Below are positions 61,020 through 64,000 of a stretch of DNA of 64,000 bases, piece by piece (the stretch's first letter is position 1; the number at the start of each line of letters is the position of its first letter). The translations under genes and the position numbers were made by a program. Location: assembly GCF_021390155.1 (NCBI RefSeq), contig NZ_CP089985.1:5907501-5971500 (forward strand), read 5' to 3'. Below the pieces are notes generated by a model that saw only the letters and a list, made by a program, of their open reading frames with translations, was not told the DNA's origin and searched no databases. Source of the stretch: Pseudomonas sp. HN11. Lineage in GTDB: Bacteria > Pseudomonadota > Gammaproteobacteria > Pseudomonadales > Pseudomonadaceae.

Positions 61020-62102
61020 TTAGATCAAGGTTTTGCCATGGCGCACGAAGGTCGGTTTGACCACTCGAACCGGGTACCACTTGCCGCGGATTTCCACTTC
61101 GGCCCGATCGGCAGTGGCCGTCGGTACACGCGCCAGGGCAATGGATTTGCTCAGCGTAGGAGAGAAACTACCACTGGTGATCTCCCCTTCGCCAATATTG
61201 GCGATACGAACCACCTGATGAGCACGTAAAACCCCGCGCTCTTCCAGTACCAGGCCGACCAGTTTGAACTGGACGCCCGTCGCTTTTTCCGCTTCCAGCG
61301 CGGCGCGGCCAATGAAATTTCGCTTGGCTGGCGCCCAGGCAATGCTCCAGGCCATGTTCGACGCCAGGGGCGAAACGTTCTGGTGGATGTCCTGACCGTA
61401 GAGGTTCATACCCGCTTCCAGGCGTAGGGTATCGCGGGCGCCAAGGCCGATGGGTGAAATACCGGCACCCACCAGATCGTTGAAAAAGCCCGGCGCCTGA
61501 TCGGCCGGCAGGACAATCTCCAGGCCATCTTCACCGGTATAACCCGTGCGTGCGATAAACCAATCGCCATCGGCCTGGCCTTCGAAGGGCTTGAGCTGGT
61601 GAATCAGGGTGCTGCGAGACTGGGTAACCAGCTCGGCAATCTTCTGCCGGGCGTGGGGGCCCTGGATGGCGAGCATGGCCAACTCAGGCCGTTCATGCAA
61701 CTGCACCTGGTAATTGCCCAGTTGCGCATGCATCCAGGCCATGTCCTGGTCACGGGTGGCCGCATTGACCACCAGCCGATAAGCGGACTCGGTGCGGTAG
61801 ACAAGCATGTCGTCCACCACGCCGCCCTGTTCGTTGAGCATGGCGCTGTACAATGCACGGCCACAGCCATGCAGACGCCCGACATCATTGGCCAGCAGGT
61901 ACTGAAGCCATTCCTTGGCCTGGGGGCCGGTGACATCGATCACGGTCATATGAGATACATCGAACACCCCGCAGTCGCGTCGCACCTGATGGTGTTCTTC
62001 AACTTGCGAGCCGTAGTGCAGAGGCATATCCCAACCGCCAAAATCGACCATTTTCGCGCCGAGGGCGAGATGCAGGTCATACAGAGGCGTACGCTGTCCC
62101 AT
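61020..62102 (-). CDS. gcvT: Glycine cleavage system aminomethyltransferase (T protein)
   Basis: A 360-residue T protein that moves the aminomethyl carbon to tetrahydrofolate. Motifs: FGGWDMPLHYGSQVEEHHQVR, FDVSHMTVIDVTG, and GYTGEDGLEIVLP with the conserved catalytic Asp region. AAGGAG lies 6 bases before the ATG at 62102. A TACAAT -10-like word lies at 62230-62235 (minus strand), so it may have its own promoter just after the permease gene. Confidence 0.96.
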   Translation of the reverse strand: MGQRTPLYDLHLALGAKMVDFGGWDMPLHYGSQVEEHHQVRRDCGVFDVSHMTVIDVTGPQAKEWLQYLLANDVGRLHGCGRALYSAMLNEQGGVVDDMLVYRTESAYRLVVNAATRDQDMAWMHAQLGNYQVQLHERPELAMLAIQGPHARQKIAELVTQSRSTLIHQLKPFEGQADGDWFIARTGYTGEDGLEIVLPADQAPGFFNDLVGAGISPIGLGARDTLRLEAGMNLYGQDIHQNVSPLASNMAWSIAWAPAKRNFIGRAALEAEKATGVQFKLVGLVLEERGVLRAHQVVRIANIGEGEITSGSFSPTLSKSIALARVPTATADRAEVEIRGKWYPVRVVKPTFVRHGKTLI

Positions 62103-62229
62103 GGGTTTCTCCTTCCGGGCGTGGCGAAGGTGCGCGGAGCTACTGTTCGCGCTGAACACCCTGAATTACAAGGCCTGCAGTCACGTCCAGCGACCCGCTC
62201 CGAAAGACGAAGCGCACCGAATGCCGCGC

Positions 62230-62235
62230 ATTGTA
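62230..62235 (-). promoter_or_regulatory. Possible -10 element of the gcvT promoter
   Basis: TACAAT on the minus strand (five of six to consensus), 128 bp before gcvT. The -35 position (62253-62258, GTGCCA) is weak. The 156-bp leader shows no glycine-riboswitch pattern that I can recognise. Confidence 0.35.
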
Positions 62236-62258
62236 GCCGCAAGCCGTAGGACTGGCAC

Positions 62259-63875
62259 CTAACCGATTTGCCGGGCAGAACGTCGAATCAGCCCGATCAC
62301 GGGCAACAGGCCAACCAGCACCAATGTCAACGCCGGCAAAGAAGCCCGTGCCCATTCGCCTTCACTGGTCATTTCAAAGATCCGCACCGCCAGGGTGTCC
62401 CAGCCGAACGGGCGCATCAACAGGGTCGCGGGCATTTCCTTGAGCACATCGACGAACACCAGCAGCGCTGCGCTCAAGGTCCCCGGTAGCAGCAACGGCA
62501 GATACACTTTGCAAAACAGTCGCGGGCCACTGACGCCAAGACTGCGCGCTGCCTCCGGCAACGAGGGCCGGATGCGCGCCAGGCTGTTTTCCAACGGCCC
62601 ATAGGCCACCGCCAGGAATCGCACCAGATACGCCAGCACCAGCGCCGACAGGCTGCCCAACAGCAATGGCTTGCCCGCTCCGCCGAGCCAGCCGGACAGC
62701 GGCACCACCAGCTCACGGTCCAGATAGCTGAACGCCAACATGATCGACACCGCCAGCACCGAACCCGGCAAGGCATAACCGACATTGGCCAGGCTGATGC
62801 CGGAGCGGATCGCCCGCGTCGGCGCCAACCGATTGGCGAAGGCCAGCACCAGCGCCACGCTGACAGTGATCAAGGCAGCGATCCCTCCCAGGTAAAGGGT
62901 GTGGATGATCAGGCCCGAATAGCGCTCATCCAGATCCAAGCGCCCGCGCTGCCAAAACCAGGCGACCAGTTGCAGCATCGGGATGACAAAGGCGCAGGCG
63001 AACACCAACCCACACCAAGCACTGGCCGCCGCCGCCTTGAACCCGCGCAGGTGATACAGCGCCTTGCCCCGTGGCCGCTCGTTGCTCGGCCGGCTGGCGC
63101 CCCGTGCACGCCGCCCGCCATACAGCACAAGCATCACCACCAGCAGTAACAGGCTGGCCAACTGTGCGGCGCTGGACAGGCTGAAAAAGCCGTACCAGGT
63201 CTTGTAGATGGCCGTGGTGAAGGTATCGAAGTTGAACACCGAGACCGCACCGAAATCCGCGAGGGTTTCCATCAATGCCAAAGCCACCCCGGCCCCGATC
63301 GCCGGCCGCGCCATGGGCAGGGCCACGTGCCAGAACGCTCGCCACGGCGATTGCCCCAGCACCCGCGCCGCCTCCATCAGGCCTTTGCCCTGGGCCAGGA
63401 ACGCGGTGCGCGCCAACAGATAAACGTAGGGATAGAACACCAGCACCAACACGATGATCACGCCGCTGGTGGAGCGTACCCGTGGCAGCCTTAGACCGGT
63501 GCCGAACCATTCACGCAGCAGGGTTTGCACCGGGCCGGAGAAATCCAGCAAACCGACAAACACAAAAGCCAGAACGTACGCAGGAATGGCGAACGGCAAC
63601 ATCAACGCCCAGTCGAGCCAGCGCCGACCGGGGAATTCGCAGAGGCTGGTCAGCCAGGCCAGGCTCACGCCCAGCAGGGTTACACCGACGCCGACACCCA
63701 ACACCAGGGTCAGGGTGTTGCCCAGCAGACGCGGCATCTGGGTGTCCCAGAGATGGGACCAGATTTGTGCGTCGATGCTTTGCCAGGACAGCAACAGCAC
63801 GCTCAGCGGCAGCAGCACCAGGGCGGCGACGGTGAAGACCGGCAGGTGCCAGCGGTGTTGGGCGGGGTGAGCCAA
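62259..63875 (-). CDS. Iron(III)-type ABC transporter permease (FbpB/SfuB-like)
   Basis: A 538-residue fused permease with about twelve helices and two MetI-type domains, each with an EAA-like loop (MEAARVLGQSPWRAFWHVALP; PEAARSLGVSGPRLFCKVYLP). This double-size form is typical of ferric-iron transporters. The start appears to be a TTG at 63875 with GAGA upstream; no ATG lies before the first helix. The binding-protein gene is expected just beyond the window, as next to gcvT in P. aeruginosa. Confidence 0.9.
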   Translation of the reverse strand: MAHPAQHRWHLPVFTVAALVLLPLSVLLLSWQSIDAQIWSHLWDTQMPRLLGNTLTLVLGVGVGVTLLGVSLAWLTSLCEFPGRRWLDWALMLPFAIPAYVLAFVFVGLLDFSGPVQTLLREWFGTGLRLPRVRSTSGVIIVLVLVFYPYVYLLARTAFLAQGKGLMEAARVLGQSPWRAFWHVALPMARPAIGAGVALALMETLADFGAVSVFNFDTFTTAIYKTWYGFFSLSSAAQLASLLLLVVMLVLYGGRRARGASRPSNERPRGKALYHLRGFKAAAASAWCGLVFACAFVIPMLQLVAWFWQRGRLDLDERYSGLIIHTLYLGGIAALITVSVALVLAFANRLAPTRAIRSGISLANVGYALPGSVLAVSIMLAFSYLDRELVVPLSGWLGGAGKPLLLGSLSALVLAYLVRFLAVAYGPLENSLARIRPSLPEAARSLGVSGPRLFCKVYLPLLLPGTLSAALLVFVDVLKEMPATLLMRPFGWDTLAVRIFEMTSEGEWARASLPALTLVLVGLLPVIGLIRRSARQIG

Positions 63876-63919
63876 AAGTGATTCTCAGTGGATGAATTTT
63901 TCGAAGTCACCGCGAATCT

Positions 63920-64000
63920 ATGTGGGAGCGGGCTTGCTCGCGAATGCAGTGTATCAGTCACACATGTATCGACTGACACGACGCTTTCGCGAGCAAGCCC
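63920..64000. repeat. REPIN cut by the window end
   Basis: TGTGGGAGCGGGCTTGCTCG at the left and CTTTCGCGAGCAAGCCC running off the end, with the same internal spacer words (GAATGCAGTG.ATCAGTC, CACATGTAT, CGACA) as 28920-29010. It is a second copy of the same REPIN, upstream of the permease gene. Confidence 0.88.

Noticed and set aside
62103..62258. Glycine riboswitch before gcvT
   Set aside because: The leader lacks the paired conserved aptamer motifs that I would expect; only a -10-like word is visible.

Overview
The window looks like chromosome from a fluorescent Pseudomonas (P. fluorescens complex). The basis is high GC, Pseudomonas-type gene content (spu polyamine operon, ssuEADCB-ssuF, lsfA, OprD porin, ptsP-rppH, gcvTH) and many REP-type palindromes with the core GTGGGAGC..GGGCTTGCTCGCGAA. 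I see no tRNA, rRNA, IS element, prophage or CRISPR array. Almost all of it is intact protein-coding sequence with short intergenic gaps.

Layout. 0.1-3.8 kb: Cd/Zn/Pb efflux ATPase cadA with a trailing LysR gene, and the divergent MerR regulator cadR across a clear MerR-type operator. 3.8-7.2 kb: thyA, lgt, a TauE/SafE exporter and an NRDE protein. 7.2-13.7 kb: ptsP-rppH, a HAD phosphatase, DUF2269-ilvA and rpiA. 13.7-16.5 kb: two tandem SdiA-regulated-type proteins and a fumarylacetoacetate-hydrolase-family gene. 16.6-19.4 kb: D-2-hydroxyglutarate dehydrogenase and serA, divergent across a 32-bp palindrome. 19.5-26.6 kb: small periplasmic or conserved proteins, including a one-lobed solute-binding protein, then an Ntn-hydrolase acylase. 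26.6-29.8 kb: an accessory-looking module (AraC regulator, AhpD-like protein, GlxA regulator, cyanamide-hydratase-like HD protein). 29.9-40.9 kb: polyamine uptake and gamma-glutamylation (spuH-G-F-E-D-C-B, divergent spuI, a TetR gene). 41.0-49.6 kb: sulfur scavenging (ssuF-B-C-D-A-E, lsfA), an OprD porin and a lone taurine-type binding protein. 49.7-64 kb: argA, argE, a CYTH-CHAD triphosphatase, an AsnC regulator facing an ACT-like protein, an orphan GspE-type ATPase, SPFH-NfeD, two small envelope proteins, a DegT aminotransferase, gcvH-gcvT and an iron-type ABC permease.

How the genes work together. The spu block imports putrescine and spermidine and starts their gamma-glutamyl catabolism. 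The ssu/lsfA/tauA block obtains sulfur from organosulfonates and guards against peroxide when cysteine is scarce. D2HGDH reoxidises the 2-hydroxyglutarate made by SerA. CadR controls CadA. From memory of P. aeruginosa PAO1, the window joins segments that lie apart there (about PA0294-PA0342, PA3441-PA3450, PA5204-PA5217, and cadA/cadR near PA3689-PA3690). REP hairpins sit at two of the seams.

No wholly new multi-gene system is evident. The best leads are the one-lobed solute-binding protein, the perfect 12-bp dyad at 23.55 kb, the D2HGDH/serA palindrome, the GlxA-HD module, the orphan GspE ATPase, the AsnC/ACT-like pair, the orphan TauA, and two interspersed palindromic repeat families.
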